Shown piece by piece: positions 57,090 through 64,000 of a stretch of 64,000 nt of DNA. Numbering within the stretch: the stretch's first letter is position 1; every line of letters begins with the position of its first letter. Under the pieces are notes generated by a model, which saw only the letters and a program-made list of their open reading frames with translations, was not told the origin of the DNA and did no database searches. Origin of the DNA: Rossellomorea marisflavi (GTDB lineage: Bacteria; Bacillota; Bacilli; Bacillales; Bacillaceae_B); contig NZ_CP081870.1 of the NCBI RefSeq assembly GCF_022170785.1, positions 1,104,001 through 1,168,000 of the forward strand, given 5' to 3'. The position numbers and the translations under genes were made by a program.

Positions 57090-57812
57090 TCAGAAAGGAT
57101 TCGTCGCCCACTGAAGGGATTGCTTGATGAAGATGCGGCGGTCCAGCTTGAGAAGCGATACCATGTGCTCGGCCAGATCTTCGGGCTGCATGTACTTACT
57201 CGTGTCGGTTTCTTCGAGCTTATCACCAAACGTAAGGTCTGTGGCTACTAAACTCGGATTCAAGGTCATGACGCGGATATTATGCGGCCGCACTTCCTGC
57301 ATGAGAGATTCAGAGAATCCCTGAAGGGCGAACTTCGAACCGCAGTAAGCAGAGCTTTTCGCTGTTCCTTTCAGTCCGCTGCTGGATGAGATCATGATGA
57401 TGTCCCCGCCGTTTTTCTCGATAAGCTGAGGAAGGACGGTGCGGGTCACGTGGTAGGTGCCGAATACATTGACCTCGAAGGCACGCTTCCACTCCGCCGG
57501 TTCGAGTTCAAGGAACTTTCCGTATACACCGATTCCCGCATTGTTGATCAGGATGTCCGCATCACCGAGTTCGGATTGAAGCGAAGAAACAGCTGCTTCG
57601 ACGCTCGAGAGGTCTGCGATATCAACAGATGCCGTAACGGCCTTTACCCCATAGGTTCTGGCTTCTTCGGCCGTTTCCTCCAGGGCGGACTCCGTTCGTG
57701 CCATGAGGCCGAGATGGACGCCGGCTTTAGCAAGCTCAAGTGCGGTTGCTTTACCGATGCCGCGGCCGGCACCGGTAATATACGCGATCTTTCCTTCGAT
57801 AGATTGTGCCAT
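57090..57812 (-). CDS. Short-chain dehydrogenase/reductase, YoxD/FabG-like
   Basis: The 240-aa protein starts at the ATG at 57812 (AAAGGGG about eight bases away). It is a classical SDR: the cofactor loop TGAGRGIG (about 12-19), NNAGIG near 88, catalytic Ser in ISSSSGL, and YCGSK with Tyr and Lys (near 154-158). Length and composition are like B. subtilis YoxD, a FabG homologue, but the substrate is unknown. It stands alone on the minus strand. Confidence 0.87.
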   Translation of the reverse strand: MAQSIEGKIAYITGAGRGIGKATALELAKAGVHLGLMARTESALEETAEEARTYGVKAVTASVDIADLSSVEAAVSSLQSELGDADILINNAGIGVYGKFLELEPAEWKRAFEVNVFGTYHVTRTVLPQLIEKNGGDIIMISSSSGLKGTAKSSAYCGSKFALQGFSESLMQEVRPHNIRVMTLNPSLVATDLTFGDKLEETDTSKYMQPEDLAEHMVSLLKLDRRIFIKQSLQWATNPF

Positions 57813-57991
57813 GCATGATTCCCCTTTCAATAGGTTCTTATGGACAGTGTACGGGGTCCGGGAGGGGCTTGCAAGGAATCACCATTGAAATGGAAGCGTA
57901 GGAGACAGACTCAGGGAATCTCCACACCAAGGTATGACGTTCTCTGTTTCGATACGCAGCATGTTGAAGATTAAAAAGGAGGAGTGGTTGA

Positions 57992-58711
57992 ATGGCGTAT
58001 TCGAGTGTGACCATTCAAATGAGGATAAAGGATTTTTCGGAAGGTCTTGCATGGTATGAAATACTGTTCAATCGTAAACCGGACTTCGTTCCTCATGAAG
58101 GATTTGCCGAATGGGAATTGGTCCCGGGTTCCTGGTTCCAGCTGGCAGAAGGAGAGCCTGGAGGAGGTCCGATGCGAATGGGGGTGAGGTCTATTGAGAA
58201 GGAGCGCGGGCGGCTGATGACTGAACTTGATCTGGAGATTGAACCGATACAGCGAAGAGACGGTGTGCCGGCATCTTGGTGTACATTTGAAGATCCTGAA
58301 GGAAACAAGATCGGCCTGTTTGAGGATCATCAGGATCAGCACCCGGTCATTCAAGTTGTAGAGGACTATTTTGTGGAGTGGTCAAAAGGATATGTATCGA
58401 AAAGAAGTGAAGGAATCCGGGCATTTTTCTCCAAATCATTTACAGGATACTGGGCGAAGGCGGGTCTTGAAAGCATCGAACCCTATGGGCATGATTACGG
58501 TCTGGATGACGTATTGCGTCAGATTGATCGAGGAGAGAAACAGTTTCACCTCACCTCCTTGGTGGAAAGGGGCGGGGGTGAGGTCCTGCTGACCGGGCGT
58601 GAGACGAATATGATCCAGGGGAAAGCCTACTCGGCACAGTGCCTGCTGGTTTGGCGGCTGGAGGATGACGGGTGGAGGCTATTAAGGGAGCATATTGAGC
58701 TGGAAAGGTGA
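57992..58711 (+). CDS. VOC domain fused to an NTF2/SnoaL-like domain
   Basis: In the 239-aa protein, residues 1-112 are a VOC domain (VTIQMRIKDFSEGLAWYEILFNRKPDFV and CTFEDPEGNKIGLFEDH). Residues 118-239 resemble an NTF2/SnoaL or DUF4440 cup (VEDYFVEWSKGYVSKRSEGIRAFFSKSFTGYWAKAG and AQCLLVWRLEDDGWRLLREHI). Both folds bind small organic compounds, so a combined isomerase or binding role is plausible. AAAAGGAGGAGTGGTTGA precedes the start. Confidence 0.75.
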   Translation: MAYSSVTIQMRIKDFSEGLAWYEILFNRKPDFVPHEGFAEWELVPGSWFQLAEGEPGGGPMRMGVRSIEKERGRLMTELDLEIEPIQRRDGVPASWCTFEDPEGNKIGLFEDHQDQHPVIQVVEDYFVEWSKGYVSKRSEGIRAFFSKSFTGYWAKAGLESIEPYGHDYGLDDVLRQIDRGEKQFHLTSLVERGGGEVLLTGRETNMIQGKAYSAQCLLVWRLEDDGWRLLREHIELER

Positions 58712-58830
58712 TTGCAGGAATTGAGGACCGGTATGACGGTGCAGTCAAAAAGGTATTGATGCATTTCGATAAAAAGAAAGCAAATCTTCAAGCGGCTCCA
58801 ACAATAAAATCAGGAAGAGTGAATAAAACC

Positions 58831-59253
58831 ATGCAACTAACACTGAAAAACAACTGTGAAGTCACATTCAGAAAGTTCAAGGAAGAAGATTTTCCGGCAA
58901 TCCACAGCCTCAATGAAAAGGAAGAGTGGAATAATCTTGTGAGTAAGAGGGAGCTGACCAAGGAGGCCTGGCTCGATTCCGGGATCGCCTATGTGGCTGA
59001 ATCGGAGGGGGAGATCATCGGGTATATCCGCGGGCTGACGGATCAACACATCACCCTTTTCATCTGTGAACTATTGATTGACCAGAATTTCAGGGGATGC
59101 GGAATCGGAGCGAGACTCCTGGACTATGTTCACACCCTCTACCCGAGCACCCGGGTGGAGATGCTGGCCAGTTCCACGTCAAAGACCTTTTACGAGCAAC
59201 AATCCTATCGCCCATTCTACGGTTTCCGCAAAACGTTTGAAGAAAGACATTGA
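58831..59253 (+). CDS. GNAT family N-acetyltransferase
   Basis: The protein is 140 aa from the ATG at 58831; the open frame runs back to 58708 in atypical sequence with no ribosome binding site. Key segments are EIIGYIRGLTDQHITLFICELLIDQNFRGCGIGARLLDYVHTL (acetyl-CoA loop R-G-C-G-I-G) and SSTSKTFYEQQSYRPFYGFRKTF. The acceptor is unknown. It nearly abuts the deoxyribosyltransferase-like gene. Confidence 0.85.
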   Translation: MQLTLKNNCEVTFRKFKEEDFPAIHSLNEKEEWNNLVSKRELTKEAWLDSGIAYVAESEGEIIGYIRGLTDQHITLFICELLIDQNFRGCGIGARLLDYVHTLYPSTRVEMLASSTSKTFYEQQSYRPFYGFRKTFEERH

Positions 59254-59258
59254 ATATC

Positions 59259-59669
59259 ATGAAATTTTATGTGGCGTCGAGCTTTAAAAACATTCCCATG
59301 GTGAGGGCCGTGACCGAGTCTCTTCGTGCAGCGGGACACCGACTGACGTATGATTGGACGCAAAATGAGCGGGCGAGCACGGCGAAAGACCTTGAACGTA
59401 TCGGTCAAGACGAGAAAAGGGCGATCTTAGAGGCGGATGTGGTGATCGTCTTGCTTCCTGGAGGCAAAGGCACTCATGTCGAGCTTGGCCTCGCACTTGC
59501 GTGGGAAAAAAGCATATACCTTTATTCGAAAGTACCATTGTCTTTGAATGATAGCACCACGTTTTATCATCTGCCGGAGATCCGGCACATCACAGGAGAA
59601 TTGGACGAGTTTCTACTATTGATAAACAACCATAACACATATCAGGAGGCATCATATGAGCAGCATTGA
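59259..59669 (+). CDS. Nucleoside 2-deoxyribosyltransferase-like protein
   Basis: The 136-aa protein begins MKFYVASSFKNIPMVRAVTESLRAAGHRLTYDWTQN; a TTG at 59250 gives three more residues. The Rossmann-like core continues with ILEADVVIVLLPGGKGTHVELGLALAWEKSIYLYS, containing the catalytic-site-like Glu (THVELG). The family breaks and rebuilds N-glycosidic bonds of deoxynucleosides; some members act in nucleotide signalling or phage defence. It overlaps the DinB gene by 14 bases. Confidence 0.75.
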   Translation: MKFYVASSFKNIPMVRAVTESLRAAGHRLTYDWTQNERASTAKDLERIGQDEKRAILEADVVIVLLPGGKGTHVELGLALAWEKSIYLYSKVPLSLNDSTTFYHLPEIRHITGELDEFLLLINNHNTYQEASYEQH

Positions 59670-60126
59670 ATGGATCATCTTTAACATCGAGGAAGTAAGA
59701 AGAAGGAGCACCAACGTGTGGAGGAGCATTCCAGAGGATAAGCTACATTGGAGACCGGATGCGGAAGCGATGAGCATGCTTGAAATGATCAGGCATGTAC
59801 TGGAAAGCGAGCATTACTACCACCTGGCTATTCAGAACAAAGGAAGCCTTGATACATTTGACTCCCCGTTTGAAAGCCGGCCGTACACCAACGTAGAGGA
59901 TGAGCTTGCCTTTGCTGCCGGGTACCACGAGGCATTTCTTGAGACCATCCGTTCTTATACGGAAAAGGATCTAAAGGAAATCAGCATCGATCGAAGTGAA
60001 TCAGGATACGTCCGGGAATTGGGTGATATGCTCCTGCGTATTCCTTACCATGAGGCGGTACATACTGGTCAACTCCTCGACTATCTGCGCTCGGCCGGGG
60101 TCGATCGTGTGAGGGTATGGGATTGA
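59656..60126 (+). CDS. DinB family protein
   Basis: The 156-aa protein starts MSSIEWIIFNIEEVRRRSTNVWRSIPEDKLHWRPDAEAMSMLEMIRHVLESEHYYHL, with the metal-site-like His in RHVLESEHYY, and ends IPYHEAVHTGQLLDYLR, with the His-x3-His pair of the DinB metal site. AGGAGGCATCAT precedes the ATG. It probably works as a thiol- or metal-dependent transferase. It overlaps the next gene by ten bases. Confidence 0.85.
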   Translation: MSSIEWIIFNIEEVRRRSTNVWRSIPEDKLHWRPDAEAMSMLEMIRHVLESEHYYHLAIQNKGSLDTFDSPFESRPYTNVEDELAFAAGYHEAFLETIRSYTEKDLKEISIDRSESGYVRELGDMLLRIPYHEAVHTGQLLDYLRSAGVDRVRVWD

Positions 60127-60656
60127 GCAGTCAGGCGCTCCTCATCATAGATGTCCAACAAGCCATGTTCCAGAAAGGGGAAGAAGTGCACAATGCGGAA
60201 GCATTATTGCAGACTATCACTTCCCTCAAAGCAAACGCAGAGGCACTGGAAATCCCCGTTTTTCTGATCCAGCATGAGGCAGCTGAAGGGAAACCACTGG
60301 AACGCGGGACAACGAGTTGGGAGATCCATCCACGGGTGGAGGGAGGAACGGTCATCCATAAAACGACCCCTGATTCCTTTCACCAGACAAATCTGCATGA
60401 GCAGCTTCAGTCAAAGGGAGTGGAGGAACTCTTCCTTACCGGTATCCAATCAGAAGTGTGTGTAGATACGACATGCCGGCGTGCATTCAGCATGGGGTAC
60501 GAAGTGACGCTCGTCTCCGATGCCCACAGCACGTGGGATTCAGGAGTGTTGAAAGCGGAAGACATCATCCGTCATCACAATGCAGTCCTTCGATGGTTTG
60601 CCAACGTAACACGATCAAAGGAAATAATCGAAAAATGGGAGGGTGAAAGAAGCTGA
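60117..60656 (+). CDS. Isochorismatase-like cysteine hydrolase
   Basis: The 179-aa protein has the catalytic triad Asp12 (LLIIDVQQAMF), Lys82 (HKTTPDSFHQT) and Cys115 (SEVCVDTTCRRA). The fold is that of nicotinamidases, isochorismatases and related amidases. The substrate cannot be assigned. It is the last gene in a run of overlapping small-enzyme genes and ends at a terminator. Confidence 0.88.
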   Translation: MGLSSQALLIIDVQQAMFQKGEEVHNAEALLQTITSLKANAEALEIPVFLIQHEAAEGKPLERGTTSWEIHPRVEGGTVIHKTTPDSFHQTNLHEQLQSKGVEELFLTGIQSEVCVDTTCRRAFSMGYEVTLVSDAHSTWDSGVLKAEDIIRHHNAVLRWFANVTRSKEIIEKWEGERS

Positions 60657-60680
60657 ATGGGGCTTCTTTTTTTTTTTTTA
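60647..60680 (+). terminator. Rho-independent terminator with a long T run
   Basis: Stem AAGAAGC / GCTTCTT followed by about 13 T residues, beginning within the last codons of the hydrolase gene. Confidence 0.85.
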
Positions 60681-60738
60681 ATTGGATGTTAATTGTTTTA
60701 TTTTCCAAAAACATCTTGTTTTGTCAGGTCTCTTCTTT

Positions 60739-60768
60739 TATACTGTGCATATACATATACACAGTATA
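60739..60768. promoter_or_regulatory. YtrA-type GntR operator over the ABC-operon promoter
   Basis: TATACTGTG (60739-60747) and CACAGTATA (60760-60768) are perfect inverted arms with a 12-bp spacer. TATACT is also the -10, 17 bp from a TTGTTT -35 (60716-60721), so a bound repressor would block RNA polymerase. Confidence 0.75.
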
Positions 60769-60794
60769 ACACTTGAACATGGAGGTATTCGGAT

Positions 60795-61517
60795 ATGAAT
60801 ATGATGAAAGAAAGTATTTGGCTGGCACGCTTCGATTTCAAATATGTTTTGAAACATATTCCGATTGTGTTGTTAATGGCTGCACTGTATGCATACTTTT
60901 TCGCTGAGCTTATGGAGGGCTATTTGGTAAAGGCCAAACCTGCGTTTGACTTGTTCTTTTTCCTTTATATTTTTTTCATGCCCGCTTGGTCACGTACGAA
61001 AGATAGTCTCGCACAAAAGATTAATGGGGATCTCTACGCAGCGCCTGTTTTTTTACTATTAAATCAGCTGCCCATCAAGAAAACAGTGATTATCACCAGC
61101 AGGTTGCTCTGTCTCTATATCCCCATCACCATAGGTACGGCAGCAGTCATGGTCATGACCTATTACTGGTCAGAAGATTTAAAAGGAGTATTAACATTTG
61201 GAGAAATGCTTGTCCTTACTTCGTTCTGGACCGGTATAGCCCTTTCTTTCTGCAGTGCATCCGTCACCATGGAAATGGGAGAGCGCATCTCGAAGAAGAG
61301 GATTATCACCTCGTTTATATGGCTCTTGGCAGGAGCAGCGGCTTTGTTCTACTTGATGAAATATGTGCTTCAAACGGGAATCTTGAAATGGTCGATTTAC
61401 TTTAGCGCGGATTATCCGGTCCTGATGATCCTTATGGCCATTCTGATTCCAACCCTAAGCACATGGTGGGCATACCGTCATGCGCTGAAACAAATGAACA
61501 AAATGGATTATATGTAA
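60795..61517 (+). CDS. ABC-2-like permease of the ytr-type locus
   Basis: The 240-aa protein has about six hydrophobic segments, short loops and no other motif. GGAGG lies ten bases before the ATG. It is first in a GntR-controlled operon followed by a regulator and a YtrB-like ATPase, so it is probably the membrane subunit of that ABC transporter. The family match is not certain from motifs alone. Confidence 0.7.
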   Translation: MNMMKESIWLARFDFKYVLKHIPIVLLMAALYAYFFAELMEGYLVKAKPAFDLFFFLYIFFMPAWSRTKDSLAQKINGDLYAAPVFLLLNQLPIKKTVIITSRLLCLYIPITIGTAAVMVMTYYWSEDLKGVLTFGEMLVLTSFWTGIALSFCSASVTMEMGERISKKRIITSFIWLLAGAAALFYLMKYVLQTGILKWSIYFSADYPVLMILMAILIPTLSTWWAYRHALKQMNKMDYM

Positions 61518-61532
61518 GCAGGGGGAAAAACA

Positions 61533-61919
61533 ATGAATATACCGATCCGATTATCAAAGGATTCGCGGGAACCGATTTATCATCAAATCGAGCATCAGTT
61601 GAAAGCCCTCATTGCGAGCGGTCAGCTTGCGGCCGGATCTCCCCTGCCGTCGATCCGGGTACTAGCGAAGGATCTCGAAATCAGCTCGATTACAATCCGG
61701 CGGGCCTATCAGAACCTGGAATACGAAGGTTTTATCCGGACGTCGCAGGGGAAGGGGACCTTTGTTGCAGAAATCGACGCCGGCAAGAAGGAGTCGGTTG
61801 CATCGCAAGCCGTCCATGATGCGTTAAAAAAAGCCGTCACAATCGCGAGGCAGCATGAGTTAAGCAATAGCGAAATCAGTGAACTCATGGAATCCATTTT
61901 AAAGGAGGAAGAGGAATGA
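61533..61919 (+). CDS. GntR family regulator, YtrA type
   Basis: The 128-aa protein has the N-terminal GntR helix-turn-helix (EPIYHQIEHQLKALIASGQLAAGSPLPSIRVLAKDLEISSITIRRAYQNLEYEGFI) and only a short helical C-terminal dimerisation tail (about 50 residues), which defines the YtrA subgroup. In B. subtilis YtrA represses an ABC operon induced by cell-wall-active peptides. The operator at 60739 fits. It overlaps the ATPase gene by ATGA. Confidence 0.92.
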   Translation: MNIPIRLSKDSREPIYHQIEHQLKALIASGQLAAGSPLPSIRVLAKDLEISSITIRRAYQNLEYEGFIRTSQGKGTFVAEIDAGKKESVASQAVHDALKKAVTIARQHELSNSEISELMESILKEEEE

Positions 61920-62791
61920 ACGACCCGATCACCATACAAGATGTAGAGAAAACCGTTGGGGGGCTCACGGTCTCCATCCCACATATGACCATACCCGTTG
62001 GGACGATTTGCGCTCTCGTAGGAACGAACGGAGCGGGGAAGAGCACGCTCTTCAAGATGATCATGAATCTGGTAAAGCCGGATAAAGGGACTATCTCGAT
62101 CTTCGGAAAGCCTGTAAATGGTGATGATGAGGAATGGAAATCCCACCTATCCTATCAGTCTCAGCAGATGGATGGAGTAGATTTTCTTACAGGTGAAGAT
62201 CTCCGACAGCTGATGTCCCGCTACTATCCGGACTGGGACGAATCGTTATTTCAGCGGGTCGTTTCCACCTTGGAAATCCCGCTGAACAAAAAAGGCAAAA
62301 AACTCAGCCCGGGAATGCAGGCGAAGCTCAGTATAGCCCTCACCTTGGGATGCAATGCCCCTGTGATGCTGCTGGATGAACCGACGGCTTCCATGGACAT
62401 TCCGTCCCGTAAGCTCGTCATCGATCTTCTTGCCGAAATTATGGAGACGGGGGAGAAGACGATTCTATTGGCCACGCATCATGTGGATGATCTGAAGAAG
62501 CTCGCAGACTACTTGATTTTCTTTGATGGGGATGAAGTGGGGGAGCCGGTTGAGAAGGATGAGTTGGTCGCCTCACACCGACTTTTGTGGCTGGATCAAC
62601 CTGTCCCTTTTGACGAACCGTTGCCTGGTGAGCTGAAACGGACTTACGGCAAGGTGATCTTGACAAACGATCCAGATCAAACAAGGGATGCCCTCCGTCA
62701 GCACTCTATTTCTATCATGGAAGAGCAGGTGCCGGATTTGGAAACGGTCGTTACTGAATTATTAACAAAGGGAGTGAAGCATTATGCCTAA
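61916..62791 (+). CDS. ABC transporter ATPase, YtrB-like
   Basis: The 291-aa protein has Walker A GTNGAGKST (about 37-45), the signature replaced by LSPGMQAKL, Walker B VMLLDEPTASMD and the switch His in ATHHVDD. The LSPGM form is typical of the YtrB/EcsA-like group. The C-terminal 70 residues are a regulatory tail. It partners the permease at 60795 and overlaps the next ATPase gene by eight bases. Confidence 0.9.
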   Translation: MNDPITIQDVEKTVGGLTVSIPHMTIPVGTICALVGTNGAGKSTLFKMIMNLVKPDKGTISIFGKPVNGDDEEWKSHLSYQSQQMDGVDFLTGEDLRQLMSRYYPDWDESLFQRVVSTLEIPLNKKGKKLSPGMQAKLSIALTLGCNAPVMLLDEPTASMDIPSRKLVIDLLAEIMETGEKTILLATHHVDDLKKLADYLIFFDGDEVGEPVEKDELVASHRLLWLDQPVPFDEPLPGELKRTYGKVILTNDPDQTRDALRQHSISIMEEQVPDLETVVTELLTKGVKHYA

Positions 62792-63713
62792 AACCATTCT
62801 TAAGGTCAGCAACGTCCAGAAGACGTTCAAAAAACAGCAGGTCCTGCACGGCGTGTCCTTCGATGTGAAGGAAGGGGAGATCACAGCCCTCCTCGGACCG
62901 AATGGAGCCGGGAAGTCAACGACCATCCGGAGCATCATGGGGATCCTCTTCCCGGATGAGGGGCATATCCAGTTCAGCGGAGAAGAAGAAGGAGTCATCC
63001 CGAAGCATGCCATCGGCTACCTTCCCGAAGAACGCGGACTCTATAAAAATGTGAAAATCATGGATATCCTCCTGTATTTTGCTGAACTGAAGGATTACCC
63101 GATCAAAAAAGCCAAGGAGCGTGCACTTCATTACTTGAAGAAATTCGGACTTGAAGGGAAAGACAAGGTATCGATCGAAGAGCTATCCAAGGGGATGGGG
63201 CAGAAGGTGCAGTTCATCGCTTCCATCATCCACGAGCCGAAGCTGCTCATTCTCGACGAACCGTTCTCCGGACTCGATCCTGTCAGTCAGGAAGTATTCA
63301 AAGACGAGATCCGCGAATTGGCACGCAGTGGTACGGCTGTACTCCTGTCCGCTCACCAGATGAACCTTGTGGAAGAAATGGCCGACCGCCTCATCATGAT
63401 CCATAAGGGAAGGGAAGTGATCAGCGGCACGATGGACGAAGTGAAGGAGAAATACGCGAACTTCAAGTGCACGATCCAAGGCTCCAATCGCGTAGAAATG
63501 CTGGAGGCGATTCCACAGGTCACACGGGTGGAACAGTCTGAGCAGGTATCGACGCTCTACCTCGACTCAGAGGTGCACATTCCATCTTGGATTCGCACGC
63601 TTCCTGAAGGGATTTCAATCAATGAACTGAAGATCGACCGCATCACCCTGCATGAGATCTTCATCGATATCGCCACTGATAAGCAAGGAAAGGAACGTGA
63701 AAAAAGTGCGTAA
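62784..63713 (+). CDS. ABC transporter ATPase, NatA/YhaQ-like
   Basis: The 309-aa protein has Walker A GPNGAGKST, Q-loop region LPEERGLYKNVKIMDILLYFAELK, signature LSKGMGQKVQ, Walker B LLILDEPFSGLDP and His in LSAHQMN. The YLPEERGLY and LSKGMGQK forms are those of NatA/YhaQ-type ATPases, which partner Na+-export permeases, and the C-terminal region is the extended NatA tail. The following gene codes for such a permease. Confidence 0.9.
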   Translation: MPKTILKVSNVQKTFKKQQVLHGVSFDVKEGEITALLGPNGAGKSTTIRSIMGILFPDEGHIQFSGEEEGVIPKHAIGYLPEERGLYKNVKIMDILLYFAELKDYPIKKAKERALHYLKKFGLEGKDKVSIEELSKGMGQKVQFIASIIHEPKLLILDEPFSGLDPVSQEVFKDEIRELARSGTAVLLSAHQMNLVEEMADRLIMIHKGREVISGTMDEVKEKYANFKCTIQGSNRVEMLEAIPQVTRVEQSEQVSTLYLDSEVHIPSWIRTLPEGISINELKIDRITLHEIFIDIATDKQGKEREKSA

Positions 63714-64000
63714 TAGTTTAAAAGTAGCCAAATGGGAGTTTAAGAGGAACGTCAAGAACAAATCCTTCCTGATTTCACTCGTCCTCACGCCGTTGATTGC
63801 GATTATCTTTGCCGTCCTGCCGTCCCTATTCGCAGGGGGAGGGGACACGCCCGTCCATGTGTATGTAAAGGATGATACGGGGATCTGGAAGGATGAAGTG
63901 GCACCGCTTTTGAAGCAGGCGGATCTGGATTGGAGCGTGACACTGACGGATAAAGATCAAACGGAAATGGAGAAGGATTTCCGAGATGAGGAGGATATGG
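63697..64000 (+). CDS. ABC-2 type permease, NatB/YhaP-like (truncated by the window end)
   Basis: The frame starts with GTG at 63697 (AAGGAAAGGAAC upstream; an alternative GTG lies at 63706) and overlaps the NatA-like gene by 17 bases. The 101 codons seen include KVAKWEFKRNVKNKSFLISLVLTPLIAIIFAVLPSLFAGG, the first membrane helix of NatB-like permeases, and the start of the large extracellular loop. The rest of the gene is outside the window. It probably exports Na+ or an organic cation with the preceding ATPase. Confidence 0.8.
   Translation, partial: MKKVRNSLKVAKWEFKRNVKNKSFLISLVLTPLIAIIFAVLPSLFAGGGDTPVHVYVKDDTGIWKDEVAPLLKQADLDWSVTLTDKDQTEMEKDFRDEEDM

Noticed and set aside
1..64000. CRISPR arrays, tRNA/rRNA genes, integrases and transposases.
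   Set aside because: No regularly spaced repeats, tRNA-like clusters or recombinase motifs were seen on reading the window.

Overview
The window looks like chromosomal DNA of a moderate-GC member of the Bacillaceae (Bacillus / Rossellomorea type). Supporting signs are strong AGGAGG-type ribosome binding sites, vegetative promoters, many GC-rich hairpin-plus-T-run terminators, a csoR-copZ-copA copper operon, hxlR divergent from hxlAB, a lipoteichoic acid synthase, a KinB-like kinase, YtrA/YtrB and Na+-export-type ABC genes, and the structured ~100-nt repeat common in Bacillus intergenic regions. No rRNA, tRNA, CRISPR array, phage or transposase gene was seen. The genus is an inference from family content.

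Layout. 0-6.7 kb: a frameshifted NUDIX gene, a glycolipid-binding-fold protein, a methyltransferase, a MerR regulator, copper efflux (copA, copZ, csoR, with two CsoR-type operators) and a LysE exporter. 6.7-17.2 kb: a NUDIX fusion protein, LTA synthase, an alpha/beta hydrolase, the formaldehyde-fixing hxlAB pair with hxlR, a CBS/CNNM membrane protein, a frameshifted small membrane gene, an old yellow enzyme and a GTPase. 17.3-22.9 kb: a two-component system, then a secreted acidic peptide - ApbE - ferric-reductase-like operon. The same 11-bp-spaced direct-repeat promoter stands before both units. 22.9-23.2 kb: a repeat element. 23.3-44.1 kb: two ABC half-transporters, a kinase, a ferritin-like/cupin protein, MFS exporters, a secreted PAP2 phosphatase, metabolite-handling genes, LysR-TauE and MarR-MFS pairs, and a transglutaminase-fold / S9 peptidase pair.

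44.2-50.5 kb is an AT-rich island, all on the minus strand. It holds a 696-aa protein with an N-terminal lipase-like domain and a long helical C-terminal region, embedded among three divergent DUF1672-type lipoproteins. This matches what I recall of the Staphylococcus aureus type VII-secreted lipase TslA and its TilA immunity lipoproteins, and is the strongest candidate for an unusual system here. 50.5-60.7 kb: a DcuS/CitA-type two-component pair without a transporter, then a dense set of small enzymes (VOC, NUDIX, DinB, GNAT, methyltransferase, deoxyribosyltransferase-like, isochorismatase-like), one with a LexA box. 60.7-64 kb: a GntR-controlled ABC locus running off the window.

Regulatory logic is unusually readable. 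Operators that fit the family of the adjacent regulator are visible for CsoR, MerR, HxlR, the OmpR-type regulator, LysR, MarR and YtrA-type GntR. Starts were chosen by Shine-Dalgarno spacing where several were possible; functions come from motif recognition by eye and were not checked against a database.
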